Assembly (NCBI GenBank): GCA_039916225.1
Contig: JBDSLU010000320.1
Span: forward strand, 1-19,161
From: JBDSLU01 sp039916225
Lineage (GTDB): Bacteria > Acidobacteriota > Vicinamibacteria > Vicinamibacterales > Vicinamibacteraceae
Direction of reading: 5' to 3'
DNA: 19,161 nucleotides
Part shown: one piece after another, positions 7,353-14,632 of the stretch
Position numbering within the stretch: position 1 is the first letter of the stretch
Layout: each line of letters starts with the position of its first letter
Notes under the pieces: generated by a model
What the model was told of the DNA's origin: nothing
What the model saw: the letters and a program-made list of their open reading frames with translations, nothing else
The model's database searches: none
Program-made: the position numbers and the translations under genes

Positions 7353-8077
7353 GACGACCGCTCCACAGCGGCGCCGCCCACCCCGCCCTCGACGGCGAGC
7401 GCGCGGGACGTGGCCAGCGCGTCGCGCACCTGCGTAGTGACGACACTCGGGGCCAGGTTGCCGTTGATCCGGAAGAACGTGGCGCGTCCGTCGTAGTAAT
7501 TCACGAGCGGCTCCGTCTCCTCCAGGTACACCGTCAAGCGCTGTCGCACGACCCCGTCCGAGTCGTCGACGCGCGTCACATACATGCCGCCACAACGGGA
7601 ACAGCGGATGCCATCCGCCAGCCCGGGGTCGGCGTTGCGCCCGCAGCGGCCGCACACGCGGCGCGCCTGGAGGCGCCGGACCAGTTCCTCGAACGGCACG
7701 ACGATCAACAGGATCGTCAGGTGCCCGGCCTCGCCCGTCAGCATCGCGTCCAGCGCCCGCGCCTGCGGCGTCGTGCGCGGGAAACCGTCGAGGACGTAGC
7801 CCTTCTTCGCGTCGTCGAGCGCCATTCGATCCTGGACGATCTCGACCATCGTCGAGTCGCCTACCAGGTTGCCCGCCTCGATGCGGCTCTGAATCTGGCG
7901 GCCGAGCCGGGTGCCGTGGGCGACCGCCTCGCGGAGGATGTCGCCGGTCGAAATCTTCACCAGCCCATGGTCGCGCGCCATCAGTTGCGCTTGCGTGCCC
8001 TTACCGGCGCCTGGCGGGCCCAGCAGGACGACGCGCAGCGGCGCTTGCGCCGGTGGTGCGTCGGATGCTCCAGCCAT
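7349..8077 (-). CDS. adk: Adenylate kinase, long form with zinc-type LID
   Basis: It catalyses ATP + AMP = 2 ADP in the cytoplasm. The 242-residue protein shows the P-loop GPPGAGKGT (20-28), the AMP-binding KISTGDILRE (41-50) and DGFPRT (97-102). The LID domain has four cysteines, Cys142, Cys145, Cys159 and Cys162, arranged CxxC…CxxC as in zinc-binding adenylate kinases. The closing region EETEPLVNYYD is also typical. It is longer than most (about 215) because of a ~13-residue N-terminal stretch before the first beta strand and a ~20-residue Ala/Gly/Ser tail. The ATG comes 2 nt after the secY stop with no strong Shine–Dalgarno, so translation probably depends on coupling. Confidence 0.97.
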   Translation of the reverse strand: MAGASDAPPAQAPLRVVLLGPPGAGKGTQAQLMARDHGLVKISTGDILREAVAHGTRLGRQIQSRIEAGNLVGDSTMVEIVQDRMALDDAKKGYVLDGFPRTTPQARALDAMLTGEAGHLTILLIVVPFEELVRRLQARRVCGRCGRNADPGLADGIRCSRCGGMYVTRVDDSDGVVRQRLTVYLEETEPLVNYYDGRATFFRINGNLAPSVVTTQVRDALATSRALAVEGGVGGAAVERSS

Positions 8078-8079
8078 CG

Positions 8080-9468
8080 TCAGCCGCGCCGGCCCCGGAT
8101 GCGCGTCTTCTTCATGAAACTGTCGTAGTGCCGCATGATCAGCTGCGACTCGATCTGCTGGACCGTGTCCATCGCCACGCCGACCACGATCAGAATCGAG
8201 GTACCACCGAAGGCGAACTGCAGGCCGAGGCCCTCGGACAGGAACTGCGGCAGGGCCGCCTGCAGCCCCTCGCCGATCCACGGGATGCTCTGCAGCTTGA
8301 TGCCCGAGAACAGGATGATGGGCAGCAGCGAGATCAGCGCCAGGTAGACCGCCCCGACCAGCGTGATCTTGCTGAGGATGGCGTCCATGTACTCGGCCGT
8401 CCGCTTGCCCGGCCGGATGCCCGGGACGAAGCCGCCGTACTTGCGCATGTTCTCGGCCACGTCGTCCGGGTTGAAGACGATCGACGTGTAGAAGTAGGCG
8501 AAGAACAGGATGCCGGCGACGAACAGTAGCAGGTAGAGCGGCTGGCCGTAGCCGAGCGCGTCGGTCAGCGAGCGCACCCAGCTGTCCGGCGCGGTCAGGC
8601 CGGCCAGGGTCGCCGGGAAGGCCAGCAGCGACGAGGCGAAGATCACCGGGATGACGCCGCCGGTGTTGACCTTGAGCGGGATGTGCGTGCTGGTGCCCCC
8701 GGCGACGCGCTTGCCGACCAGGCGCTTGGCGTACTGCACCGTGACGCGCCGGTGGCCGCGCTCGACGAAGATGACGGCTGCGACCACCCCGACCATCATC
8801 GCGACGATGAAGGCCAGCCGGATGATGCCGACCTGGCCCGTCTTGAGCTGGTCGAGGGTCCGCAGCACCGCGCCGGGCAGGTTCGAGACGATGCCGGCGA
8901 AGATGATCAGCGACATGCCGTTGCCGATGCCGCGCTCGGTGATCTGCTCGCCCAGCCACATCACGAAGACGCTGCCGGTGGTCATCGTCAGCATCGTCGT
9001 CAGCAGGAAGCCGAAGCCGGGGTTGGCGACGATGGGCAACCCGCCGAGCGTGTTCGACTGCTGCTCGAGCGTGTAGGCGTAGGCCGCCGCCTGCACCAGG
9101 CTGAGCCCGATGGTGCTGTAGCGGGTGTACTGGGTGATCTTCCGCCGACCGAGCTCGCCTTCCTTCGACAGCCGCTCGAGGTACGGCCAGACGATGGTCA
9201 GCAGCTGGATGATGATCGACGCGCTGATGTAGGGCATGACGCCCAGCGCGAAGATCGTGGCGTTCGACAGGTTCCCGCCCGAGAACATGTCGTAGAAGCC
9301 GAACATCGTGTCCTTGGCCTGTTCGGCGAAGACACGAAGGGCCTCGGTGTTCACGCCCGGCGTCGGGATGTGCGAGCCGAGACGGAACACGGCCAGCATG
9401 AGCAGCGTGAAGAGAACGCGATTGCGGAGCTCCGGAATCGCGGCGATGGCGCGAAGGCTCTCGACCAT
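8080..9468 (-). CDS. secY: Protein translocase subunit SecY
   Basis: SecY is the central channel of the Sec translocon in the inner membrane, partnering SecE, SecG and SecA. The 462-residue protein has the expected ten membrane segments. Landmarks include the N-terminal PELRNRVLFTLLMLAVFRLGSHIPTPGVN, the plug-side MFSGGNLSNATIFALGVMPYI, TERGIGNGMSLIIFAGI, the basic C4 loop (VQYAKRLVGKR), and the C5 loop NPDDVAENMRKYGGFVPGIRPG, which contacts SecA and the ribosome. The start codon has only a weak ribosome binding site (AAGG about 12 nt upstream). A 116-nt gap with an inverted repeat separates it from rplO. Confidence 0.99.
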   Translation of the reverse strand: MVESLRAIAAIPELRNRVLFTLLMLAVFRLGSHIPTPGVNTEALRVFAEQAKDTMFGFYDMFSGGNLSNATIFALGVMPYISASIIIQLLTIVWPYLERLSKEGELGRRKITQYTRYSTIGLSLVQAAAYAYTLEQQSNTLGGLPIVANPGFGFLLTTMLTMTTGSVFVMWLGEQITERGIGNGMSLIIFAGIVSNLPGAVLRTLDQLKTGQVGIIRLAFIVAMMVGVVAAVIFVERGHRRVTVQYAKRLVGKRVAGGTSTHIPLKVNTGGVIPVIFASSLLAFPATLAGLTAPDSWVRSLTDALGYGQPLYLLLFVAGILFFAYFYTSIVFNPDDVAENMRKYGGFVPGIRPGKRTAEYMDAILSKITLVGAVYLALISLLPIILFSGIKLQSIPWIGEGLQAALPQFLSEGLGLQFAFGGTSILIVVGVAMDTVQQIESQLIMRHYDSFMKKTRIRGRRG

Positions 9469-9492
9469 GTATGCGTGTGCCTTAAACCTGAA

Positions 9493-9537
9493 GTCGGGCC
9501 CGGCGGCGCCCGGCGACCTCGCGCCTCATGGCCCGAC
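9493..9537. repeat. Inverted repeat in the rplO–secY gap
   Basis: GTCGGGCC (9493-9500) and GGCCCGAC (9530-9537) are perfect 8-bp complements 29 nt apart, with a smaller CCGG…CCGG pairing inside. It lies 25 nt upstream of the secY ATG on the minus strand. No T-tract follows it. It could be leader structure for secY, but in sequence this GC-rich chance pairing is possible. Confidence 0.4.
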
Positions 9538-9584
9538 GTCGGCGCGCCACGACGGGCCACGGCCGAAAACCGACCGGCGCCCTG

Positions 9585-10043
9585 CTACTGCTTGGCGCCC
9601 GGCCCTTCGGCCTTGCCGCCCGCCGCCTGGATCTTTTCCGCTGCCTTGCCGCTGAACTTGTCGGCCTGAACGTTGAGGGCGATCGCGATCTCGCCGCGCC
9701 CGAGCACCTTGACCGGCCGCTTGTGGCTGCTCGAGACGAGGCCGCGCTCGCGCAGCACGTCCGGCGTCACCGTCGCCCCGGCCTCGAAGGCCGCCGCGAG
9801 CGTGTCGAGGTTGATGACCACGTACTCGACGCGAAACGGGTTGTGGAAGCCGCGCTTAGGCACGCGCCGGTGTAGCGGCATCTGGCCGCCCTCGAAGCCG
9901 CGCTTCGAGTGGTAGCCCGAGCGCGACTGCGCGCCCTTGTGGCCGCGTCCGGAGGTCTTGCCGAGGCCGGAGCCCTTGCCACGACCGACGCGCGTCTTCG
10001 ACTGCTTGGCGCCCTTGGGAGGACGCAGATTGTTCAGGCTCAT
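9585..10043 (-). CDS. rplO: Large subunit ribosomal protein uL15
   Basis: uL15 is a late 50S assembly protein with a long basic arm running into 23S rRNA. The signature N-terminus MSLNNLRPPKGAKQSKTRVGRG, the Gly/Lys-rich KTSGRGHKGAQSRSG stretch and the GGQMPLHRRVPKRGF block are all present, followed by the globular domain. It has 152 residues, near normal, with a short Gly/Ala/Lys tail. It starts 7 nt after rpmD. A 116-nt gap follows before secY. Confidence 0.99.
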   Translation of the reverse strand: MSLNNLRPPKGAKQSKTRVGRGKGSGLGKTSGRGHKGAQSRSGYHSKRGFEGGQMPLHRRVPKRGFHNPFRVEYVVINLDTLAAAFEAGATVTPDVLRERGLVSSSHKRPVKVLGRGEIAIALNVQADKFSGKAAEKIQAAGGKAEGPGAKQ

Positions 10044-10050
10044 CGCTGCT

Positions 10051-10278
10051 CTACTTCTCGGCCCCAGCGGGGTTTTCGGCCCCAGCGGGGACGACCGTGA
10101 CGATGTGACGGACCTTCTGGATCATGCCGCGCATGGCCGGGTGGTCGATGACGTCGACCTCGTGGCCGATCCGCCGCAGGCCCAGCCCACGGACGACCTG
10201 TCCCTGCTTCTTGTCGTAGCCGATGATGCTGCGCACCTGCTTGATGCGGAGCGTCGCGGCCTTGCCGCTGTTCGCCAT
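10051..10278 (-). CDS. rpmD: Large subunit ribosomal protein uL30 with a duplicated C-terminal motif
   Basis: uL30 is a small 50S protein. The core (residues ~8-63) has the family pattern: LRIKQVRSIIGYDKKQGQVVRGLGLRRIGH, then DHPAMRGMIQKVRHIVTV. It has 75 residues against the usual ~60. The extra residues come from a short N-terminal stretch and a tail in which Pro-Ala-Gly-Ala-Glu is repeated (PAGAEN, PAGAEK). At DNA level this is a 15-bp direct repeat at 10058-10072 and 10076-10090. It sits between rpsE (21 nt) and rplO (7 nt). Confidence 0.98.
   Translation of the reverse strand: MANSGKAATLRIKQVRSIIGYDKKQGQVVRGLGLRRIGHEVDVIDHPAMRGMIQKVRHIVTVVPAGAENPAGAEK
10058..10090. repeat. 18-bp-period tandem duplication at the rpmD 3' end
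   Basis: TCGGCCCCAGCGGGG occurs at 10058-10072 and again, identical, at 10076-10090, separated by TTT. The six-codon period duplicates the Pro-Ala-Gly-Ala-Glu block at the uL30 C-terminus and keeps the frame. Confidence 0.95.
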
Positions 10279-10299
10279 GATGACGTCCCCGTTCTCTTA

Positions 10300-10827
10300 T
10301 TACGCGCGGCTGCCGGTGCCGAGGAGCTCTTCGAGCTCCTTGCCGCGCAGGCGGGCGACCATCGCCGGTTCCTTGAGCGAGCTCAGGCCGGCAAAGGTGG
10401 CGCGGACCACGTTGTGCGGGTTGTCCGACCCGAGGCACTTCGTGAGGATGTTCTGGATGCCGGCCGCCTCGACGACGGCACGGACGGCGCCACCGGCGAT
10501 GATGCCGGTGCCGTCCGGAGCCGGCTTGAGCAGCACGCTGCCAGCGCCGAACCGGCCGAGGATCGCATGCGGCAGGGTGGTGCCGGCGAGCGGGACGCGG
10601 ATGAGCGCCTTCTTCGCCGACTCGATGCCCTTCTTGATGGCCGAGGGCACTTCCTTCGCCTTGCCGATGCCGAAGCCGACGTGGCCATGACCGTCGCCGA
10701 CGATGACCAGAGCACTGAAGCTCAGGTTCTTACCGCCCTTGACGACCTTGGTGACGCGGTTGATGGACACGACGGTGTCCTTGAGGTCGAGCTCGGCCGC
10801 GTCGATTTTCTGGTTCGAATACAACAT
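10300..10827 (-). CDS. rpsE: Small subunit ribosomal protein uS5
   Basis: uS5 lies at the mRNA entry and decoding-fidelity region of the 30S subunit. The 175-residue protein shows the double-stranded-RNA-binding-like N-terminal domain (VVSINRVTKVVKGGKNLSFSALVIVGDG, with GHVGFGIGKAKEVPSAI) and the C-terminal domain (GAGSVLLKPAPDGTGIIAGG, then GIQNILTKCLGS). Length is normal. GGAG lies about 8 nt before the ATG. It starts 2 nt after rplR ends, so coupling is likely. Confidence 0.99.
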   Translation of the reverse strand: MLYSNQKIDAAELDLKDTVVSINRVTKVVKGGKNLSFSALVIVGDGHGHVGFGIGKAKEVPSAIKKGIESAKKALIRVPLAGTTLPHAILGRFGAGSVLLKPAPDGTGIIAGGAVRAVVEAAGIQNILTKCLGSDNPHNVVRATFAGLSSLKEPAMVARLRGKELEELLGTGSRA

Positions 10828-10829
10828 GT

Positions 10830-11204
10830 CTAGAACTCCAGCCCCGCCTCGCGCGCCGCGTCGGCGACCGCCTTCACCCGGCCGTGGTACAGGAAGCCGC
10901 CGCGGTCGAAGACCACGCGGGTGATGCCCTTGGCCTTCAGGCGCTCGGCGACGGCCGCGCCGATCGCCTTGGCGCCGGCGAGGTTGCCGCCCTTGGCGCC
11001 CTCGGTCAGCGTGGCCTTCAGGGCCGGCTCGGCCGTCGACGCAGACACCAGCGTGGTGCCGGCCTGATCGTCGATGACCTGGGCGTAGATGTGCGACACG
11101 CTGCGGAACACCGCCAGGCGCGGCCGCTCCGACGTTCCGCCGACCCGCTTGCGCAGCCGCAGGCTGATCCGATGCCGTCGATCCCGTTTTGTCTTGATCC
11201 TCAT
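10830..11204 (-). CDS. rplR: Large subunit ribosomal protein uL18
   Basis: uL18 binds 5S rRNA together with uL5 and attaches it to the central protuberance. It has 124 residues. The basic N-terminus MRIKTKRDRRHRISLRLRKR, the RPRLAVFRSVSHIYAQVIDD strand block and the closing FDRGGFLYHGRVKAVADAARE are characteristic. GAGGGC precedes the ATG. rplF ends 12 nt upstream and rpsE begins 2 nt downstream. Confidence 0.99.
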   Translation of the reverse strand: MRIKTKRDRRHRISLRLRKRVGGTSERPRLAVFRSVSHIYAQVIDDQAGTTLVSASTAEPALKATLTEGAKGGNLAGAKAIGAAVAERLKAKGITRVVFDRGGFLYHGRVKAVADAAREAGLEF

Positions 11205-11216
11205 GGCGCCCTCGGC

Positions 11217-11756
11217 TTACTTCGCGCCGGTCTTGCCGGCCTTCTTCTTCAGCACTTCACCGGTGTAGCGAACGCCCTTCTGCTTGTAGGGGTCCGGCTT
11301 GCGCAGGCGGCGGATATCGGCCGCGACCTGCCCGACCAGCTGACGGTCGATGCCCGTCACGGTGATGTGCGTCTGCTTGTCGATGACCACGTCGATCCCG
11401 GTCGGGATTTCGAACACGACCGGGTGCGAGTAGCCGAGCGCGAACTGGACCTGCTTGCCCTTCAGCTCGGCGCGATAGCCGACGCCGACGATGTCCAGTT
11501 CCCGCTTGAAGCCCTCGGTGACGCCGAGCACGGCGTTGGCGACCAGGCTGCGAGCCAGACCGTGGAACTTGCCGAGCTCTTTGTCTTCGCGGACAGGACG
11601 GGCCACCAGATTGGCCTCTTCCTGCTTGAAGGCAATGCCGGGCGGCAGGACCTGGCGCAGCTTGCCCTTCGGGCCCTGCACCTCGACCGCGCCGTCGGAC
11701 ACCTGAATCTTGACGCCAGCCGGGATCGCGATGGGTTTCTTGCCGATTCGAGACAT
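11217..11756 (-). CDS. rplF: Large subunit ribosomal protein uL6
   Basis: uL6 lies near the factor-binding site of the 50S subunit and arose by an internal duplication. The 179-residue length is exactly typical. It begins MSRIGKKPIAIPAGV and continues with the VEVQGPKGKL motif. The second half carries VGVGYRAELKGKQVQFALGYSHPV and the C-terminal RKPDPYKQKGVRYTGEVLKKK, a strong family signature. GGTGAG provides a good ribosome binding site that overlaps the 7-nt gap after rpsH. Confidence 0.99.
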   Translation of the reverse strand: MSRIGKKPIAIPAGVKIQVSDGAVEVQGPKGKLRQVLPPGIAFKQEEANLVARPVREDKELGKFHGLARSLVANAVLGVTEGFKRELDIVGVGYRAELKGKQVQFALGYSHPVVFEIPTGIDVVIDKQTHITVTGIDRQLVGQVAADIRRLRKPDPYKQKGVRYTGEVLKKKAGKTGAK

Positions 11757-11763
11757 GTTCAGC

Positions 11764-12177
11764 TCACCACACGTTGCAGAGCACTTCGCCGCCGACGCCC
11801 TGGCGGCGCGCCTCGCGCCCGGTCATCACGCCGCGCGAGGTGGTCAGGATGGCGGTACCGAGGCCGCCGAGCACCGTCGGCACGTCCTCGCGCCCGAAGT
11901 AGACACGGCGCCCGGGGCGGCTCACCCGCTCGATGCCGGTGATCACGCGCTCGCCGCGCGGGCCGTACTTCAGCTGGACACGGATCGTCTTCTGGACGGC
12001 GCTCTTGCCCTCGCCGTCCGGCGTCTCCATCGTCTTGAAGCTCTGGATATAACCCTCGAGCTCCAGAATCTTGGCGATCTCCAGCTTGAGCGTCGAGGCC
12101 GGAATGTCCACGCGCGTGTGTCGCGCGATGGTGGCGTTCCGGATCCGCGTCAGCATGTCGGCAATCGGATCGGTCAT
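11764..12177 (-). CDS. rpsH: Small subunit ribosomal protein uS8
   Basis: uS8 is a primary 16S rRNA binder of the central domain and, in E. coli, the translational repressor of the spc operon. The 137-residue protein starts MTDPIADMLTRIRNA and ends with the conserved TSRGVMTGREARRQGVGGEVLC region. GPRGERVITGIERVSRPGRRVY in the middle is also typical. It is slightly longer than the usual ~131, because of a few residues around METPDGEGKSAVQK. AGAGAG lies before the ATG. An unusual 105-nt gap with a possible hairpin separates it from rpsN. Confidence 0.99.
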   Translation of the reverse strand: MTDPIADMLTRIRNATIARHTRVDIPASTLKLEIAKILELEGYIQSFKTMETPDGEGKSAVQKTIRVQLKYGPRGERVITGIERVSRPGRRVYFGREDVPTVLGGLGTAILTTSRGVMTGREARRQGVGGEVLCNVW

Positions 12178-12207
12178 CGTCTCTCTACTCGTTCCTGGAA
12201 GCGGGTA

Positions 12208-12231
12208 TCGCCTGGAGTGCTCCGTGGGCGA
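12208..12231. promoter_or_regulatory. Possible stem-loop in the rpsN–rpsH gap
   Basis: TCGCC (12208-12212) pairs with GGCGA (12227-12231), and inside it GGA (12214-12216) with TCC (12221-12223), leaving a small asymmetric internal loop. It lies about 30 nt upstream of the rpsH ATG. The remainder of the 105-nt gap shows no gene or promoter that I can defend. Functional meaning is a guess. Confidence 0.3.
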
Positions 12232-12282
12232 CCGTGACTTCCGTCGTGCGTAATCCCTTGTCCGTCGGGCGGGGTGCGGCCT

Positions 12283-12468
12283 CTACCAGCTGCTCTTCGT
12301 GACGCCAGTGACGTCGCCTTCGAGGGCCAGCTTGCGGAAACACAGGCGGCACAGCGCGAACTTGCGCATGTAGGCCCTGGGGCGGCCGCACCGCTGGCAG
12401 CGGTTGCGGTGCCGGATGGCGTACTTGGCCTTCTTCAATTCCTTCGCGATTTTTGCGGTAGTCGCCAT
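12283..12468 (-). CDS. rpsN: Small subunit ribosomal protein uS14, short zinc-binding form
   Basis: uS14 is in the head of the 30S subunit near the decoding site. This is the 61-residue type Z form, with Cys24, Cys27, Cys40 and Cys43 as the zinc ligands, and it ends in the typical GVTKSSW. The long zinc-free form has about 100 residues, so this is clearly the short one. It begins 10 nt after rplE and is followed by an unusually long 105-nt spacer before rpsH. Confidence 0.99.
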   Translation of the reverse strand: MATTAKIAKELKKAKYAIRHRNRCQRCGRPRAYMRKFALCRLCFRKLALEGDVTGVTKSSW

Positions 12469-12478
12469 GTCTTTGGTC

Positions 12479-13030
12479 CTACGCCTGGTTGGTGCGGAAC
12501 GGCATGCCGACGAGGGCCAGCAGACGCCGCGCCTCTTCGTCGGTCTTGGCCGTCGTCACCACCGAGATGTTCATGCCGCGCGCCTTGTCGACCTTCAAGT
12601 AGTCGATCTCCATGAAGATCAACTGGTCCTTGAGGCCGAGCGTGAAGTTGCCGCGGCCGTCGAAGCCCTTCGGCGAGACGCCGCGGAAGTCGCGGACGCG
12701 CGGCAGGGCGATCGAGATCAGGCGGTCGAGGAAGTCGTACATCTGGGCGCCGCGCAAGGTGACCATCGAGCCGATGGCCTGGCCCTCGCGGACCTTGAAC
12801 TGCGCGATCGACTTCTTGGCGCGCGTCGTGACGGCACGCTGCCCGGTGATCTTGCCCAGCTCCTCACCGCCGACGTCGACGATCTTGGCGTTCGACGTGG
12901 CCTCGCCGAGGCCCATGTTGACGACGACCTTCGAGATCTTCGGGATGGCCATCACGTTGGTGTAGCCGAACTCCTTCTGGAGTGCCGGCACGACCTCTTT
13001 CGCGTACTTTTCGCGCAAACGACTGCTCAT
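12479..13030 (-). CDS. rplE: Large subunit ribosomal protein uL5
   Basis: uL5 joins uL18 and 5S rRNA in the central protuberance and contacts P-site tRNA. It has 183 residues, close to the usual 179. Family landmarks are FGYTNVMAIPKISKVVVNMGLGEA near the start, KKSIAQFKVREGQAIGSMVTLRG in the middle, FRGVSPKGFDGRGNFTLGLKDQLIF, and the C-terminal GMNISVVTTAKTDEEARRLL. It lies between rplX (11 nt) and rpsN (10 nt). Confidence 0.99.
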   Translation of the reverse strand: MSSRLREKYAKEVVPALQKEFGYTNVMAIPKISKVVVNMGLGEATSNAKIVDVGGEELGKITGQRAVTTRAKKSIAQFKVREGQAIGSMVTLRGAQMYDFLDRLISIALPRVRDFRGVSPKGFDGRGNFTLGLKDQLIFMEIDYLKVDKARGMNISVVTTAKTDEEARRLLALVGMPFRTNQA

Positions 13031-13041
13031 GGCGATTCCTG

Positions 13042-13365
13042 CTACTTGTCCAGCACGCTGCCGGAGCGGCGGGCCACGCGGACCCGGGTCTTGTTCTCGA
13101 GCGTCTTGTGGCCGATCCGGGTCGGCTTGTTGCTGTCGGGATCGACCAGCATGACGTTCGAGGCGTGGATCGCGGCTTCGCGCTCGATGATCCCGCCCTT
13201 GACCTGCTTCTGCGGGTTGGCCTTCGTGTGGCGCTTGATCAGATTGACGCCCTCGACGACCACGCGGCCCTTTTCGGGCAGCACCCGCAGCACGCGGCCG
13301 GTCTTGCCGCGATCGCGTCCGGCGATCACCTGGACTTCGTCGTTCTTGCGGACAGAGAGTTTCAT
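13042..13365 (-). CDS. rplX: Large subunit ribosomal protein uL24
   Basis: uL24 is one of the two initiators of 50S assembly. The 107-residue protein has an N-terminal KOW motif (VIAGRDRGKTGRVLRVLPEKGRVVVEGVN) and then the typical KRHTKANPQKQVKGGIIEREAAIHASNV. The start codon shares one base with the rplN stop (TGATG), which implies tight coupling. Normal length and no anomalies. Confidence 0.99.
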   Translation of the reverse strand: MKLSVRKNDEVQVIAGRDRGKTGRVLRVLPEKGRVVVEGVNLIKRHTKANPQKQVKGGIIEREAAIHASNVMLVDPDSNKPTRIGHKTLENKTRVRVARRSGSVLDK

Positions 13366-13733
13366 CAGAGCACTTCCGGCGCGAGCGAGATGATCTTCAT
13401 GAACCGGCGTTCGCGCAGCTCGCGGGCAACGGGCCCGAAGACGCGGGTGCCGATCGGCTCGTTCGAGTCGTTGACGAGGACGGCGGCGTTGCGGTCGAAG
13501 CGGATGTAGCTGCCGTCGCGGCGGCGCTGTTCCTTGCGCGTGCGGACGATGACGGCCTTGACGACCTGGCCCTTCTTCACCGTGCCGTCCGGCGACGCTT
13601 CCTTGACCGATGCCGTGACGATGTCGCCGAGCCGCGCGTAGCGGCCGATCGAGCCGCCGATCGGGTTGATCACCGCGATCTTGCGCGCCCCCGAGTTGTC
13701 GGCGACGTCGAGGATCGAGCGCATCTGGATCAT
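13365..13733 (-). CDS. rplN: Large subunit ribosomal protein uL14
   Basis: uL14 lies at the subunit interface and binds the assembly silencer RsfS in other bacteria. The 122-residue protein is highly conserved: MIQMRSILDVADNSGARK at the start, YIRFDRNAAVLVND in the centre, and GTRVFGPVARELRERRFMKIISLAPEVL at the end. It starts 2 nt after rpsQ and overlaps rplX by one base. Confidence 0.99.
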   Translation of the reverse strand: MIQMRSILDVADNSGARKIAVINPIGGSIGRYARLGDIVTASVKEASPDGTVKKGQVVKAVIVRTRKEQRRRDGSYIRFDRNAAVLVNDSNEPIGTRVFGPVARELRERRFMKIISLAPEVL

Positions 13734-13735
13734 GG

Positions 13736-13987
13736 TTAGATTCCCTGCGCCTTCTCGATCACCCGGACCACCACCCAGCGCTTGCTGCGGCTGAGCGGAC
13801 GGCTCTCGATGATCGCGACGGTGTCCCCGGCCTTGACCGTGCCGGCCTCGTCATGGGCCATGAAGCGGGTCGTGCGGCGCTGCATCTTGCCGTAGAGGCC
13901 GTGCCGGACCCTGCGCTCGACCGCGACGACGACGCTCTTCTGCATCTTGTCGCTGACGACCTTCCCGATGACTTCCTGGGCGGGCAT
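13736..13987 (-). CDS. rpsQ: Small subunit ribosomal protein uS17
   Basis: uS17 is a primary 16S rRNA-binding protein of the 30S body. At 83 residues it is of normal size, with an OB-fold: GKVVSDKMQKSVVVAVERRVRHGLYGK, then a KAGDTVAIIESRPLSRSKRWVVV strand pair that is diagnostic. The start codon shares one base with the rpmC stop (TAATG). The last part of the S10 group lies here, and rplN follows after 2 nt. Confidence 0.99.
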   Translation of the reverse strand: MPAQEVIGKVVSDKMQKSVVVAVERRVRHGLYGKMQRRTTRFMAHDEAGTVKAGDTVAIIESRPLSRSKRWVVVRVIEKAQGI

Positions 13988-14190
13988 TACGCCTGCTCCT
14001 TCTGACGAATAATCGTCTTGATGCGAGCGACCTCGCGACGCGTGGTCCGCAGCCGGATCGGCGACTCGAGCTGCCCCATCGCCTTCTGCAGGCGGAGGCG
14101 GAAGCCCTGGTCGTCGAGCGCCTTCACCTTGGCGCGGAGATCCTCGACGGAGAGGTCGCGAAGTTCAGCCGTCTTCGTCAGCTTGCTCAC
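13987..14190 (-). CDS. rpmC: Large subunit ribosomal protein uL29
   Basis: uL29 sits at the polypeptide exit and forms part of the docking site for SRP and trigger factor with uL23. The start is GTG at 14190-14188, overlapping the rplP stop as GTGA. Longer in-frame starts would lie wholly inside rplP. It gives a 67-residue, two-helix protein: KTAELRDLSVEDLRAKV, then LQKAMGQLESPIRLRTTRREVARIKTIIRQ. GGAG lies about 8 nt before the GTG. It is normal for the family. Confidence 0.98.
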   Translation of the reverse strand: MSKLTKTAELRDLSVEDLRAKVKALDDQGFRLRLQKAMGQLESPIRLRTTRREVARIKTIIRQKEQA

Positions 14191-14612
14191 GACACACGCT
14201 CCTGCGCGAAGCGGGTCGCGAACCGGGTGGCGATCGGCAGCTTGGCCGCCGCCAGGCGCATGGCCGCCCGGGCGTCCACTTCGACGACGCCTTCCATCTC
14301 GAACAGGATCCGACCCGGCTTGATCACCGCCACCCATTCCTCAGGCGCGCCCTTGCCCTTACCCATGCGCGTTTCCTGCGGCTTCTTGGTGATCGGCTTG
14401 TCGGGGAACACGCGGATCCAGATCTTGCCGCCGCGCTTGATGAAGCGGGTCATCGCGATACGTGCCGCTTCGATCTGCCGCGCGGTGAGCCAGCACGGCT
14501 CCATGGCCTTCAACCCGAAGTCCCCGAACGAGACGTCGGAGCCGCGCCACGCCTTGCCGCGCATGCGGCCGCGCTGCTGCTTCCGATACTTGACCTTCTT
14601 CGGCATCAACAT
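14187..14612 (-). CDS. rplP: Large subunit ribosomal protein uL16
   Basis: uL16 is a late-assembling 50S protein that organises the A-site and central protuberance. The 141-residue protein is clear from PKKVKYRKQQRGRMRG, FGDFGLKAMEPCWLTARQIEAARIAMTR and the IRVFPDKPITKKPQETRMGKGKG block. I keep the first of two nearby ATGs, which is preceded by GAGGAGAG and gives the usual MLMPKK start. It is separated from rpsC by 124 nt, far more than in most S10 operons, and an 11-bp perfect hairpin stands just upstream of its ribosome binding site. Confidence 0.99.
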   Translation of the reverse strand: MLMPKKVKYRKQQRGRMRGKAWRGSDVSFGDFGLKAMEPCWLTARQIEAARIAMTRFIKRGGKIWIRVFPDKPITKKPQETRMGKGKGAPEEWVAVIKPGRILFEMEGVVEVDARAAMRLAAAKLPIATRFATRFAQERVS

Positions 14613-14632
14613 GGATGCATCTCTCCTCGATG

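Noticed and set aside
7353..8959. Possible fusion of adk with upstream sequence, because its frame stays open into secY
   Set aside because: The ATG at 8077 lies 2 nt after the secY stop and fits the kinase N-terminus; the longer frame is just secY read in another frame.
8683..9669. Plus-strand open frame opposite secY
   Set aside because: Antisense of a conserved membrane protein gene; the translation is charged and compositionally biased, as expected for a shadow.
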